Shown here: in pieces, positions 45,110 through 53,722 of the stretch
Layout: every line of letters begins with the position of its first letter
Position numbering within the stretch: position 1 is the stretch's first letter
Assembly: GCA_963730365.1 (NCBI GenBank)
Contig: CAVSRM010000005.1
Location: 682,001 to 746,000, forward strand
Direction of reading: 5' to 3'
DNA length: 64,000 nucleotides
From: Fodinibacter sp963730365
Lineage (GTDB): Bacteria > Actinomycetota > Actinomycetes > Actinomycetales > Dermatophilaceae
Made by a program: the position numbers and the translations under genes
The notes under the pieces: model-generated
Databases searched by the model: none
Seen by the model: only the letters and a program-made list of their open reading frames with translations
What the model was told of the DNA's origin: nothing

Positions 45110-46474
45110 ATGTCGACCCTCACCTTCGTGCTCGGTGTGCTGTTCATGGCCACCGGCGTGGCGCTGTCCATCGCGCTCCACGAAGTGGGGCACCTGCTGC
45201 CCGCGAAGCGCTTCGGCGTGCGCGTCACCCAGTACATGGTCGGTTTCGGGCCGACGATGTGGTCGAGGCGACGCGGAGAGACCGAGTACGGCGTCAAGGC
45301 GGTCCCGCTCGGCGGCTACATCCGGATGATCGGCATGTTCCCCCCGCGCTCGGGCGACGTCCCGGGCACGGTGCGTGTCTCGAGCACCGGCCGGTTCAGC
45401 CAGCTCGTGGACGAGGCGCGTGCGGCCAGCCTCGAAGAGGTGCGCCCCGGCGACGAGGACCGCGTCTTCTACAAGCTGTCGGTGCCCAAGAAGGTCACGG
45501 TCATGATGGGCGGGCCACTGATGAACCTGCTCATCGGCGTTGTGCTGCTCACCTTCCTCGTCACCGCCCACGGGCTGCAGACCCCCCAGCCGGGAGCCCT
45601 CGTCGCCAGCGTCTCGCAGTGCGTGGTGCCGGCGACCGAGGCCGCGACGACGACCGACTGCGTCGGCCAGGCGCCCACGCCGGCGTTGGCCGCGGGAATC
45701 GAGCCCGGGGACCAGATCGTCTCGATCGACGGCGTGACGATGACCGACAACCGCGACGTCGGCACCGTCATCAGGCCGCGGGTCGACCAGCCCGTCGACA
45801 TCGTCGTCCTGCGCGACGGCGAGCAGCTGACGCTGACCGCGACCCCCATCAGCAACGTCGTGCCGGTCCTCGACCCCGAGGGCGTGCCCGTGACGGGCCC
45901 CGGCGGCACCGTGCAGACGACCCAGGCGGGCTTCCTCGGCGTGCGCACCACGGTGCCCACCGCCTATGAGCGCCAGCCCCTCACCGCGGTCCCGGCCATC
46001 CTCTGGTCCGGGGTGAGCCGCACCGCGGAGGCGCTCGTCTACGTGCCGCAGCGAATGGTCGGGGTCTGGGAGGCCGCCTTCGGCGGTGCCGAGCGCTCCA
46101 TCGACAGCCCGATGTCCGTCGTCGGCGTCGGCCGGGTCGCCGGCGAGGCGGGGATGGGCAAGTACGACGCTCTCATCGGCGAGTCGCCCGCCGACAAGTT
46201 CTTCTTCCTCGTCGGGCTGCTGGCGACGCTGAACATCATGCTCTTCATCTTCAACCTCATTCCGCTGCTCCCGCTCGACGGCGGGCACGTCGCCGGGGCG
46301 CTGTGGGAGGGCCTCAAGCGCCAGGTGGCGAAGCTCAGGGGGCTCCCGGACCCGGGCTACGTCGACGTCGCGAAGGCGCTGCCGGTGGCCTACTCGGTGT
46401 CGGTCGTGCTCCTGGGGATGTCCCTGCTCCTCATCTACGCCGACATCGTCAAGCCGATCAACCTCGGCGGCTGA
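45110..46474 (+). CDS. rseP: Site-2-type intramembrane protease RseP/Rip1
   Basis: 454 residues. Zinc motif HEVGH in ALHEVGHLLPAKRFGV within the first membrane helix. A PDZ domain lies around residues 195-290 (PALAAGIEPGDQIVSIDGVTM). The C-terminal NLIPLLPLDGGHVAGAL supplies the third zinc ligand Asp. Cleaves membrane-bound anti-sigma factors. dxr-rseP-ispG is the normal actinobacterial order. Confidence 0.94.
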   Translation: MSTLTFVLGVLFMATGVALSIALHEVGHLLPAKRFGVRVTQYMVGFGPTMWSRRRGETEYGVKAVPLGGYIRMIGMFPPRSGDVPGTVRVSSTGRFSQLVDEARAASLEEVRPGDEDRVFYKLSVPKKVTVMMGGPLMNLLIGVVLLTFLVTAHGLQTPQPGALVASVSQCVVPATEAATTTDCVGQAPTPALAAGIEPGDQIVSIDGVTMTDNRDVGTVIRPRVDQPVDIVVLRDGEQLTLTATPISNVVPVLDPEGVPVTGPGGTVQTTQAGFLGVRTTVPTAYERQPLTAVPAILWSGVSRTAEALVYVPQRMVGVWEAAFGGAERSIDSPMSVVGVGRVAGEAGMGKYDALIGESPADKFFFLVGLLATLNIMLFIFNLIPLLPLDGGHVAGALWEGLKRQVAKLRGLPDPGYVDVAKALPVAYSVSVVLLGMSLLLIYADIVKPINLGG

Positions 46475-46491
46475 CCCGCCGGTGCCCCGCC

Positions 46492-46844
46492 TCATGGGCT
46501 GAGCGCGGCGTCGCGGCGCGCGAGGAGCTCCTGCTTTTGTGCGGTCAGGGCCGCTGCCCGCACGGCCGTACCCTCGAGCGCCTCACGGACCGACCGGACG
46601 GCCCGCTCGACCTCCTCGATGCTCTCGCGGATGCTGCGCCGCACCGACAGGTCGGTCATGAGGTTGTCGAACCAGACGCCCAAGGTGCGCGTCATCGGCG
46701 AGACCCCCACGTCGGCGCGGAGCCCACTGACCGACTCCACGTCGGCGAGCTCGCGGGGGCGAAGTCGACGAGGGCCTCCTGGGCCTGGGCGATCCGCAGG
46801 CCCACACCGTCGATGCGGTCGTGCTTCTGCACGTGGTCGATCAT
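46492..46844 (-). pseudogene. Small coiled-coil-like protein, frameshifted
   Basis: Start MIDHVQKHDRIDGVGLRIAQAQEALVDFAP from ATG at 46844. The continuation RELADVESVSGLRADVGVSP, LGVWFDNLMTDLSVRRSIRE and AALTAQKQELLARRDAALSP is one frame away. The break falls in a run of C near 46755; one more C restores about 118 residues. Helical and charged, no membrane segment. Family not recognised. It occupies most of the 404-bp gap between rseP and ispG. Confidence 0.6.
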
Positions 46845-46865
46845 GGTCCTTCGAAGCCGCCGACG

Positions 46866-46871
46866 TACGCT
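46866..46871 (+). promoter_or_regulatory. -10 element, leaderless promoter of ispG
   Basis: TACGCT, 7 nt, then the ATG at 46879. Confidence 0.45.
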
Positions 46872-46878
46872 TGGTTCC

Positions 46879-48039
46879 ATGTCCGTGTCGCTCGGTATGC
46901 CGCCCCTTCCCCCGCCCGTGCTCGCCCCGCGCCGCAAGACCCGAAAGATCTCGGTGGGAAAGGTCGACGTGGGGGGTGACGCGCCGATCTCGGTCCAGTC
47001 GATGTGCACCACGCCGACCACCGACATCAACGCCACGCTCCAGCAGATCGCCGAGCTCACGGCATCCGGCTGCGACATCGTGCGGGTGGCGTGCCCGACC
47101 CAGGACGACGCCGACGCCCTGCCCGCGATCGCCAAGAAGTCCCAGATCCCCGTGATCGCCGACATCCACTTCCAGCCGAAGTACGTCTACGCCGCGATCG
47201 ACGCGGGGTGCGCGGCCGTGCGGGTCAACCCCGGCAACATCCGCCAGTTCGACGACCAGGTGGGGGAGATCGCCCGTCGGGCCAAGGAGGCCGGGGTGTC
47301 GATCCGGATCGGCGTCAACGCGGGCTCGCTCGACAAGCGGATCCTCGAGAAGTACGGCAAGCCGACCCCGGAGGCCCTCGTCGAGTCCGCCGTGTGGGAG
47401 GCGAGCCTCTTCGAGGAGCACGACTTCCACGACTTCAAGATCTCGGTGAAGCACAACGACCCGGTCGTCATGGTGCGCGCCTACCAGCTCCTCTCCGAAC
47501 GCGGCGACTGGCCGCTGCACCTCGGTGTCACCGAGGCCGGGCCGGCGTTCCAGGGCACCATCAAGTCGGCCACGGCATTCGGGGCGCTGCTCTCCCAGGG
47601 CATCGGCGACACCATCCGGGTCTCGCTCTCGGCCCCTCCGGTCGAGGAGGTCAAGGTCGGGAACCAGATCCTCCAGTCGCTCAACCTGCGCCCCCGCAAG
47701 CTCGAGATCGTGTCGTGCCCGTCCTGTGGCCGCGCCCAGGTCGACGTCTACACCCTCGCCGACGAGGTGACCGCGGGCCTCGAGGGGATGACGGTGCCGC
47801 TGCGCGTCGCGGTGATGGGCTGCGTCGTCAACGGTCCGGGCGAGGCCCGGGAGGCCGATCTCGGCGTCGCCTCGGGCAACGGCAAGGGCCAGATCTTCGT
47901 CAAGGGCGAGGTGATCAAGACCGTGCCCGAGAGCCAGATCGTCGAGACCCTCATCGAGGAGGCCATGCGGATCGCGGAGGAGATGGGCGAACCGGTCGAC
48001 GAGGAGTCCTCGGGCGTCCCGTCGGTCACCGTCGGCTGA
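46879..48039 (+). CDS. ispG: 4-hydroxy-3-methylbut-2-en-1-yl diphosphate synthase
   Basis: 386 residues from ATG at 46879. TIM barrel start APISVQSMCTTPTTDINATLQQI, ADIHFQPKYVYAAIDAGCAAVRVNPGNI, and the 4Fe-4S ligands in SCPSCGRAQVDVY and VMGCVVNGPGEARE. Penultimate step of the MEP pathway. A GTATGCCG word at 46895 here reads Gly-Met-Pro, a different frame from most other coding copies. Confidence 0.96.
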   Translation: MSVSLGMPPLPPPVLAPRRKTRKISVGKVDVGGDAPISVQSMCTTPTTDINATLQQIAELTASGCDIVRVACPTQDDADALPAIAKKSQIPVIADIHFQPKYVYAAIDAGCAAVRVNPGNIRQFDDQVGEIARRAKEAGVSIRIGVNAGSLDKRILEKYGKPTPEALVESAVWEASLFEEHDFHDFKISVKHNDPVVMVRAYQLLSERGDWPLHLGVTEAGPAFQGTIKSATAFGALLSQGIGDTIRVSLSAPPVEEVKVGNQILQSLNLRPRKLEIVSCPSCGRAQVDVYTLADEVTAGLEGMTVPLRVAVMGCVVNGPGEAREADLGVASGNGKGQIFVKGEVIKTVPESQIVETLIEEAMRIAEEMGEPVDEESSGVPSVTVG

Positions 48040-48143
48040 TCCCGCCCGGCAGGGCGGTCCCGTCGTCCCGGCGGGGATGGCGTCGAGGGTCGCGGTGCAC
48101 CCACCGCCTGTCGAAGCCGCCGCGGTCGTGGGCGGGCACGCTC

Positions 48144-48149
48144 TAGGCT
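48144..48149 (+). promoter_or_regulatory. -10 element, leaderless promoter of the GNAT gene
   Basis: TAGGCT, 6 nt, then the GTG at 48156. Confidence 0.45.
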
Positions 48150-48155
48150 GATCGC

Positions 48156-49001
48156 GTGCTCCGCACCCGTTCCCCCGTGCGTCCGCTGTCGCTGTCCGAT
48201 CGCGACGACGCCCTCGCCGTCTGCGCCCGCGACGTGCCAGCGGGCGTCTTCGTCGCGGCGCGGATCGTCGAAGGGGCCCGCAGCGGTTCGCTGTCCTCGG
48301 TGCTCGGCCATCGCGTCGACGGTGAGCTCACCTCGGTGTGCTGGGCCAGCGCGAACGTCGTCCCTGTCGGGACGACCCCGGAGAGCCGCGTGGCGTTCGC
48401 CGACCGGATGCGGCGCTGGCGGGGTCGCTGCGCGTCCCTGTTCGGTCCCCGTGACGAGGTGGAGGATCTCTGGAGCCTGCTGCGGCCGAACTGGGGTGCG
48501 CCGCGCGCCATCCGCAGCCGTCAGCCGTTGCTCGTCGCCGACCGCCCGCCCTCGAGCCTCGGCGTCGACCTGCATCCTCAGGTGCGTCCGGCCCGACCCG
48601 CGGACCTCGACCTCGTCCTGCCGGCGGCCGAGCACATGTTCACGGCCGAGATCGGGTACCCGCCCTACACCGGGAGCGATCGTGGCTACCGGGCCTCCCT
48701 CGCCGCGCTGATCGCGCGTGGTCACACCTACGTCGTCGTGCACGAGGACGAGGTCATCTTCAAGACCGACATCGGCAGCCTCGCCCTGGGCTGTGCCCAG
48801 CTCCAGGGAGTGTGGCTGGCCCCCCGGCTGCGGGGGAAGGGCCTGGCCGTCCCGATGCTCGCGAGCGTGCTGGAGCAGGTCATGCTCGGGCCTGCCCCGC
48901 TGGTCACGCTGTACGTCAACGACTACAACGACGCCGCGCGCGCGACCTACGGGCGGCTCGGTTTCCGTGAGGTGGGGGAGTTCGCGACGGTGCTGTTGTG
49001 A
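48156..49001 (+). CDS. GNAT acetyltransferase with DUF4081-type N-terminal domain
   Basis: 281 residues. The N-terminal half resembles DUF4081 (VFVAARIVEGARSGSLSSVLGH...TSVCWASANVVPVG). The C-terminal GNAT domain has VHEDEVIFKTDIGSLALGCAQLQGVWLAPRLRGKGLAVPML and YVNDYNDAARATYGRLGFREVG. Always found after ispG in Actinobacteria; substrate unknown. Confidence 0.88.
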   Translation: MLRTRSPVRPLSLSDRDDALAVCARDVPAGVFVAARIVEGARSGSLSSVLGHRVDGELTSVCWASANVVPVGTTPESRVAFADRMRRWRGRCASLFGPRDEVEDLWSLLRPNWGAPRAIRSRQPLLVADRPPSSLGVDLHPQVRPARPADLDLVLPAAEHMFTAEIGYPPYTGSDRGYRASLAALIARGHTYVVVHEDEVIFKTDIGSLALGCAQLQGVWLAPRLRGKGLAVPMLASVLEQVMLGPAPLVTLYVNDYNDAARATYGRLGFREVGEFATVLL

Positions 49002-49045
49002 GGTGCTGCGTGTCTACCGGCCGTGCCGCAATGGTTGGATGAGGC

Positions 49046-49447
49046 ATGCCCCTCCCCGTCTCCCCGCTGACCCGGGACGTCGCTGCCCTGGCGGCGATCC
49101 TCGCCGCCTCGGGCGTGACGCACCTGGTGCGGCCACAGGTCTTCGAGGGCATCGTCCCTCGCGCCCTCCCGGCGCCCCGGGAGCTCGTCTACGCCTCGGG
49201 GGTCGCCGAGCTGGTCTGCGCGGCCGGGCTCCTCACCCCGCGCACCCGAGTGCTCGCCGGGTGGGGGAGCGCGGCACTCCTCGTGGCCGTGTGGCCCGCG
49301 AACGTGCAGATGAGTGTGAGCCAGGGGCGCCGCGCAGCCCGTCGCGGCGACGCCGCCTCGAAGATGGCGTTCGCCGCCACGGTGGCCCGGCTGCCCCTGC
49401 AGTGGCCGCTCATCCGGACCGCCCTGCGCGCGGCGGGCCGGCCGTGA
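49046..49447 (+). CDS. DoxX-like small membrane protein
   Basis: 133 residues with about four hydrophobic segments: LAAILAASGVTHLVRPQVFEGIVPRALP, VYASGVAELVCAAGLL, LAGWGSAALLVAVWPANVQMSV. The HxxRPxxF opening and PANVQM are typical of DoxX/MauE-like proteins. Function unknown. Confidence 0.7.
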   Translation: MPLPVSPLTRDVAALAAILAASGVTHLVRPQVFEGIVPRALPAPRELVYASGVAELVCAAGLLTPRTRVLAGWGSAALLVAVWPANVQMSVSQGRRAARRGDAASKMAFAATVARLPLQWPLIRTALRAAGRP

Positions 49448-49476
49448 CGCCCTCGCCGCGCCGGGAGCGCTGACCC

Positions 49477-50343
49477 ATGTCCCAGCTCGCCTGGGCCCCG
49501 CTCGCCGAGGACGACCTGCCGGCGCTGGCAAGCCTGGCGCGGTCGTGCCTGGCGGCCGACGGTGGGCTGCCGCTCCTCGAGGGTGAAGACGTGTTGCGAC
49601 GGTTCTTCCTCAGCGAGGCCGGCATCGGCGGTCGGGACGAGACGGGGGACCTCGTGGCCGTGGCAGGGGTCTTCCTCGACGGCTCGGGTCGGCGCACCGC
49701 GACCGGCCTCGTGCACCCGTCCTCACGCGGACAGGGGCACAGCCACGAGCTCGTCGCCTGGTGCCGGGAGCACAGTGGCGGCTCGCTGCTCAGGGTCGTG
49801 GCCGAGACGACGTCGCCGGACTCCGAGGAGCTCGCCGCGGAGGTGGGCCTGCGCCGCACCTTCGCCGAGTACGTGATGCGGCACACGCTGTCCGACATCC
49901 CCGTGGTCCGGGCCCCCGAGGGCATGACGAAGCGCCCCTTCAACGCGGAGACGGCCGCCCTGTTCCACGCCGCCTACGCGCGGTCCTTCGCCGACCGGCC
50001 CGGGTTCCCCGACACGGAGATGGAGGAGTGGGTCGGCTTCCTCGTCGAGGACGACGAGTTCCTCGGCGACGACTCCCGGGTGGCGCTGGACCACACCGGT
50101 GCGCCGGTGGGCTTCGTCACGCTCTCGGACTGCTGGATCGACCAGGTCGGTGTCGTGCCGGAGTGGCGGGGGAGGGGCCTGGGGGCGCACCTCGTCGTGA
50201 GGTCCCTGCGTGCCCTGTCCAAGCGGGGCTGCGAGCAGGCCTGGCTGGCGGTGAACGTCGACAACCCCGCCCACGATCTCTACCTCCGGCTGGGGTTCCT
50301 CGACCACGGCGTCAGGGCGCGCTACGAAGCCACGCTGCACTAG
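49477..50343 (+). CDS. GNAT acetyltransferase, tandem-domain MshD-like
   Basis: 288 residues with two GNAT-like halves. N-terminal: VHPSSRGQGHSHELVAWC. C-terminal, better conserved: IDQVGVVPEWRGRGLGAHLVVRSLRALSKRG and VNVDNPAHDLYLRLGFLDHG. The layout matches mycothiol synthase, but other tandem GNATs are common in Actinobacteria. The stop lies just before the palindrome at 50349. Confidence 0.75.
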   Translation: MSQLAWAPLAEDDLPALASLARSCLAADGGLPLLEGEDVLRRFFLSEAGIGGRDETGDLVAVAGVFLDGSGRRTATGLVHPSSRGQGHSHELVAWCREHSGGSLLRVVAETTSPDSEELAAEVGLRRTFAEYVMRHTLSDIPVVRAPEGMTKRPFNAETAALFHAAYARSFADRPGFPDTEMEEWVGFLVEDDEFLGDDSRVALDHTGAPVGFVTLSDCWIDQVGVVPEWRGRGLGAHLVVRSLRALSKRGCEQAWLAVNVDNPAHDLYLRLGFLDHGVRARYEATLH

Positions 50344-50348
50344 GACAT

Positions 50349-50364
50349 ATACCCTATGGGGTAT
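50349..50364. promoter_or_regulatory. CsoR/CstR-type palindromic operator in front of TauE
   Basis: ATACCCTATGGGGTAT, a palindrome except for its centre (CTAT/GGGG), in an otherwise GC-rich context. CsoR-family copper or persulfide sensors bind ATACCC/GGGTAT palindromes of this kind, and TauE/SafE exporters are frequent targets of the persulfide sensor CstR. It ends 9 bp before the GTG at 50374. Confidence 0.6.
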
Positions 50365-50373
50365 GCTGGCGCG

Positions 50374-51129
50374 GTGTTCGTCGCCACCCTCGTCCTCGCT
50401 GCCCTCGTCGGTGTCGTGCTCGGTCTCCTCGGTGGCGGTGGCTCGATCCTCATGGTGCCGCTCCTCGTCCTCGTGGCGGGCCTGGACCCCAAGGAGGCCA
50501 TCGCCACCTCGCTGCTCGTCGTCGGGATCACCTCGCTCGCGGCCCTGGTGCCGCACGCGCGCGCCGGCCGGGTGCGGTGGAGGACCGGGATCGGTTTCGG
50601 CCTCGCCGCGATGGTGGGGGCCTACGCCGGTGGCCGGATCGCGGAGTTCATCCCAGGCCGGGTGCTGCTGGGTGCCTTCGCCGTGCTCATGCTGGCCACG
50701 GCCGTCGCGATGATCCGGGGGCGCCGCAACCAGGCACCCGGCACGGCGCCGACCGGCCGCGCGTCGTGGGTCCGGTCGACGCTCCAGGGGGTGGTCGTCG
50801 GGCTCGTGACCGGCACCGTGGGTGCGGGCGGCGGCTTCCTCGTCGTGCCCGCCCTCGTCCTGTTCGGCGGCATGGCCATGGCGGCGGCCGTCGGGACCTC
50901 GCTGCTCGTCATCGCGATGAACAGCGCGGCGGGCTTCGCGGGCCACCTGGCCTCGGTGACGATCGACTGGCCCTTCGCCGCGGCCGTCACCGGTCTGGCC
51001 GTGGCGGGCAGCATCGTCGGCGGCCTGCTGGCGGGCCGGGTGCCCCAGGAGCGGTTGCGCACGGTATTCGGCTGGTTCGTCCTCGTCATGGGCGTCGTGG
51101 TCCTCGGCCAGAGCGCCATGGCGGCCTGA
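50374..51129 (+). CDS. Sulfite exporter TauE/SafE family permease
   Basis: About 251 residues from GTG at 50374; an ATG at 50356 would add six residues but lies inside the operator. Duplicated TauE motifs: VLGLLGGGGSILMVPLLVLVAG and GTVGAGGGFLVVPALVLFGG. Eight membrane segments. The operator suggests induction by copper or reactive sulfur, with the protein removing sulfite or thiosulfate. No rhodanese or CsoR gene is adjacent. Confidence 0.85.
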   Translation: MFVATLVLAALVGVVLGLLGGGGSILMVPLLVLVAGLDPKEAIATSLLVVGITSLAALVPHARAGRVRWRTGIGFGLAAMVGAYAGGRIAEFIPGRVLLGAFAVLMLATAVAMIRGRRNQAPGTAPTGRASWVRSTLQGVVVGLVTGTVGAGGGFLVVPALVLFGGMAMAAAVGTSLLVIAMNSAAGFAGHLASVTIDWPFAAAVTGLAVAGSIVGGLLAGRVPQERLRTVFGWFVLVMGVVVLGQSAMAA

Positions 51130-51166
51130 GCGGTCGGCACCACCCACCGGCCTCGTTATCCTTGGC

Positions 51167-51172
51167 GGGTTG
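51167..51172 (+). promoter_or_regulatory. -10 element of proS
   Basis: TATCCT in GTTATCCTTGG. Unlike the leaderless genes it lies 25 nt before the start, and an AGGAG (51186-51190) sits 7 nt before the GTG at 51198. Confidence 0.5.
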
Positions 51173-51197
51173 CCCACCCACCCCCAGGAGTCCACCC

Positions 51198-52967
51198 GTG
51201 GCCATGCGCATGTCGTCCCTGTTCCTGCGAACCCTTCGTGAGAACCCTGCGGACGCCGAGGTCCCGAGCCACCAGCTGCTCGTGCGGGCGGGCTACATCC
51301 GGCGGGTGAGCCCCGGCATCTACACCTGGCTGCCGCTCGGGCTGAAGGTGCTGCGCAAGGTCGAGACGATCGTCCGCGAGGAGATGGACCGGATCGGCTC
51401 CCAGGAGCTGCTCTTCCCCGCCCTGCTCCCGCGTGAGCCCTACGAGGCGAGTGGTCGCTGGGCCGAATACGGCCCCAACGTCTTCCGGCTCAAGGACCGC
51501 AAGGACGCCGACTACCTCCTCGGGCCCACCCACGAGGAGATGTTCACGCTGACGGTCAAGGACCTCTACAGCTCCTACAAGGACCTGCCGCTGTCGATCT
51601 ACCAGATCCAGACGAAGTACCGCGACGAGGCGCGGCCGCGCGCCGGTCTGCTGCGCGGACGCGAGTTCATCATGAAGGACAGCTACTCCTTCGACCTCGA
51701 CGTGGCCGGGCTGGACAAGAGCTACGAGCTGCACCGCGACGCCTACGTGCGCATCTTCGACCGGCTCGGCTTCCACTACGTCATCGTGCAGGCGATGGCA
51801 GGGGCCATGGGCGGCTCGAAGTCCGAGGAGTTCCTCGCGACCGCCGACAACGGCGAGGACACCTACGTGCGGTGCCCGAACTGCGGGTACGCCGCGAACG
51901 TCGAGGCCGTGCGGGTGCCGGTGCCGGATGCCGTCGACGCCTCCGACGTGCCCGCCGCGCACGTGGAGGACACCCCGGACACCCCCACGATCGACACCCT
52001 CGTGGCGCACCTCGAGCACGCCTTCCCGCGCGGCGACGGACGGGCGTGGACCGCCGCCGACACCCTCAAGAACGTCATCGTCGTGCTCAGGCAGCCCGAC
52101 GGGACGCGTGAGCCGCTGGCCATCGGCCTGCCGGGGGACCGCGAGGTCGACGAGAAGCGCTTGGGAGCCCAGGTCGAGCCGGCCCTCGTCGAGCCCTTCG
52201 GCGAGCAGGACTTCGCCGCACACCCCTCGTTGGCCAAGGGCTACATCGGGCCCGGCGTGCTGGGCGCCGAGCGCGCCTCCGGCATCCGGTACCTCCTCGA
52301 CCCGCGGGTGAGCGACGGGACCGCCTGGGTGACCGGTGCCGACGAGGCCGGTCACCACGTCATCGACCTCGTGGCCGGCCGTGACTTCACCGCCGACGGG
52401 CTCATCGAGGCGGCGGAGGTGCGCGACGGCGACGCCTGCCCGTCGTGCGGGCACGCCCTGGAGACCGCCCGTGGCATCGAGATGGGGCACATCTTCCAGC
52501 TCGGCACGAAGTACGCGCAGGCCCTCGACCTCACCGTCCTCGACGAGACCGGGAAGCTGCGCACGGTGACCATGGGCTCCTACGGCGTCGGCGTCTCGCG
52601 TGCCGTCGCGTGCGTCGCCGAGGGCAACCACGACGAGCTGGGGCTGGTCTGGCCGCGGGCCCTCGCGCCCGCCGACGTGCACATCGTGGCCACCGGCAAG
52701 GACGAGGCCGTCGCGACGTACGCGGAGGAGCTCACCCGTGAGCTCGAGGCTCGCGGACTCGAGGTGCTGCTCGACGACCGGCGCCAGGCCAGCCCGGGCG
52801 TGAAGTTCAAGGATGCCGAGCTCGTGGGGGTGCCCACGATCGTCGTCGTCGGTCGCGGTCTCGCGGGGGGCACCATCGAGCTCAAGGACCGCCGCAGCGG
52901 TGAGCGCCGGGAGGTCCCGGTCGACTCGGCCGTGGAGGAGGTCCTGCGCGAGGTGGGGCACGAGTGA
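51198..52967 (+). CDS. proS: Prolyl-tRNA synthetase
   Basis: 589 residues from GTG at 51198, chosen by the AGGAG spacing. Class II synthetase, bacterial type: motif 1 region GIYTWLPLGLKVLRKVETIVREEMD, motif 2 YRDEARPRAGLLRGREFIMKDSYSFD, motif 3 GSYGVGVSRAVACVAE. A YbaK-like editing insertion lies near residues 230-390. The C-terminal anticodon-binding domain ends in LDDRRQASPGVKFKDAELVGVPTIVVVG. Confidence 0.96.
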   Translation: MAMRMSSLFLRTLRENPADAEVPSHQLLVRAGYIRRVSPGIYTWLPLGLKVLRKVETIVREEMDRIGSQELLFPALLPREPYEASGRWAEYGPNVFRLKDRKDADYLLGPTHEEMFTLTVKDLYSSYKDLPLSIYQIQTKYRDEARPRAGLLRGREFIMKDSYSFDLDVAGLDKSYELHRDAYVRIFDRLGFHYVIVQAMAGAMGGSKSEEFLATADNGEDTYVRCPNCGYAANVEAVRVPVPDAVDASDVPAAHVEDTPDTPTIDTLVAHLEHAFPRGDGRAWTAADTLKNVIVVLRQPDGTREPLAIGLPGDREVDEKRLGAQVEPALVEPFGEQDFAAHPSLAKGYIGPGVLGAERASGIRYLLDPRVSDGTAWVTGADEAGHHVIDLVAGRDFTADGLIEAAEVRDGDACPSCGHALETARGIEMGHIFQLGTKYAQALDLTVLDETGKLRTVTMGSYGVGVSRAVACVAEGNHDELGLVWPRALAPADVHIVATGKDEAVATYAEELTRELEARGLEVLLDDRRQASPGVKFKDAELVGVPTIVVVGRGLAGGTIELKDRRSGERREVPVDSAVEEVLREVGHE

Positions 52968-53722
52968 GCCGGCCCGTCGACGCGGTCGTCTTCGACTGGG
53001 GCGGCACGCTCACCCCCTGGCACGAGGTCGACCTGCCCGAGCAGTGGCGGGTGTACGCACGGGAGGTGCACGGCATCCCGGTGGACTCCGCGGAGGTTTC
53101 CGAGGCCGACCTGGAGGAGGCGCACGTCCTGGCCGACCGGATCCTCGCGGCCGAGTCCGAGGCCTGGGGACGTGGGCGCACCGACCACACCTCGGCCTCG
53201 CTCGCCGAGATCCTCGAGGCGGCCGGTGTCGACGCCGCGCACGACCGGCACCACCTCGCGCTCGCGGCCTACCACGGCTTCTGGGAGCCGCACACTCACA
53301 CCGACCCCCAGGTGCGCCCCCTCTGGGAGGGGCTGCGGCAGAGGGGGATCGCGGTCGGAGTCCTGTCCAACACGATCTGGTCGCGGGACTACCACCGCGA
53401 GCTCTTCGAGCGCGACGGCGTGCTCGACCTCATCGACGCGGACCTCTACTCCAGCGAGATCGCCCACGTGAAGCCGCACCCGGAGGCGTTCCGGGCGATC
53501 TGCGCCGTCCTCGACGTCGACCCGCGGCGCGCGGTATACGTCGGTGACCGGATGTTCGAGGACGTCCACGGGCCCCAGCAGGTCGGCATGCGCGCCATCT
53601 GGATCCCGCACTCGGACCTGCCCGCCGAGCAGCGGGTCGAGGTCACCGCGGTCCCCGACGCGCGGGCCCACCGGCTCCTCGACATCCTCGACATCGTCGA
53701 CGGCTGGTCCACCTCCCGGTGA
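52964..53722 (+). CDS. HAD-superfamily protein with variant motif I (DWGGT)
   Basis: 252 residues. Motif I is VVFDWGGTLTPW instead of DxDGT: the nucleophile Asp is kept but the second, acid/base Asp is Gly. Motif II is GVLSNTIWS, the Lys region HVKPHPEAF, motif III YVGDRMFEDVHGPQQVGM. Known actinobacterial HAD subgroup; reduced phosphatase activity is likely. Overlaps proS and the next gene by 4 bp each. Confidence 0.85.
   Translation: MSRPVDAVVFDWGGTLTPWHEVDLPEQWRVYAREVHGIPVDSAEVSEADLEEAHVLADRILAAESEAWGRGRTDHTSASLAEILEAAGVDAAHDRHHLALAAYHGFWEPHTHTDPQVRPLWEGLRQRGIAVGVLSNTIWSRDYHRELFERDGVLDLIDADLYSSEIAHVKPHPEAFRAICAVLDVDPRRAVYVGDRMFEDVHGPQQVGMRAIWIPHSDLPAEQRVEVTAVPDARAHRLLDILDIVDGWSTSR

Noticed and set aside
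45097..45115. GGTATGTCG at the rseP start, and similar one-mismatch words (24158, 50361, 30205, 19298), considered as copies of the GTATGCCG word
   Set aside because: Each differs by at least one base; only exact copies were counted so that the tally stays reproducible.
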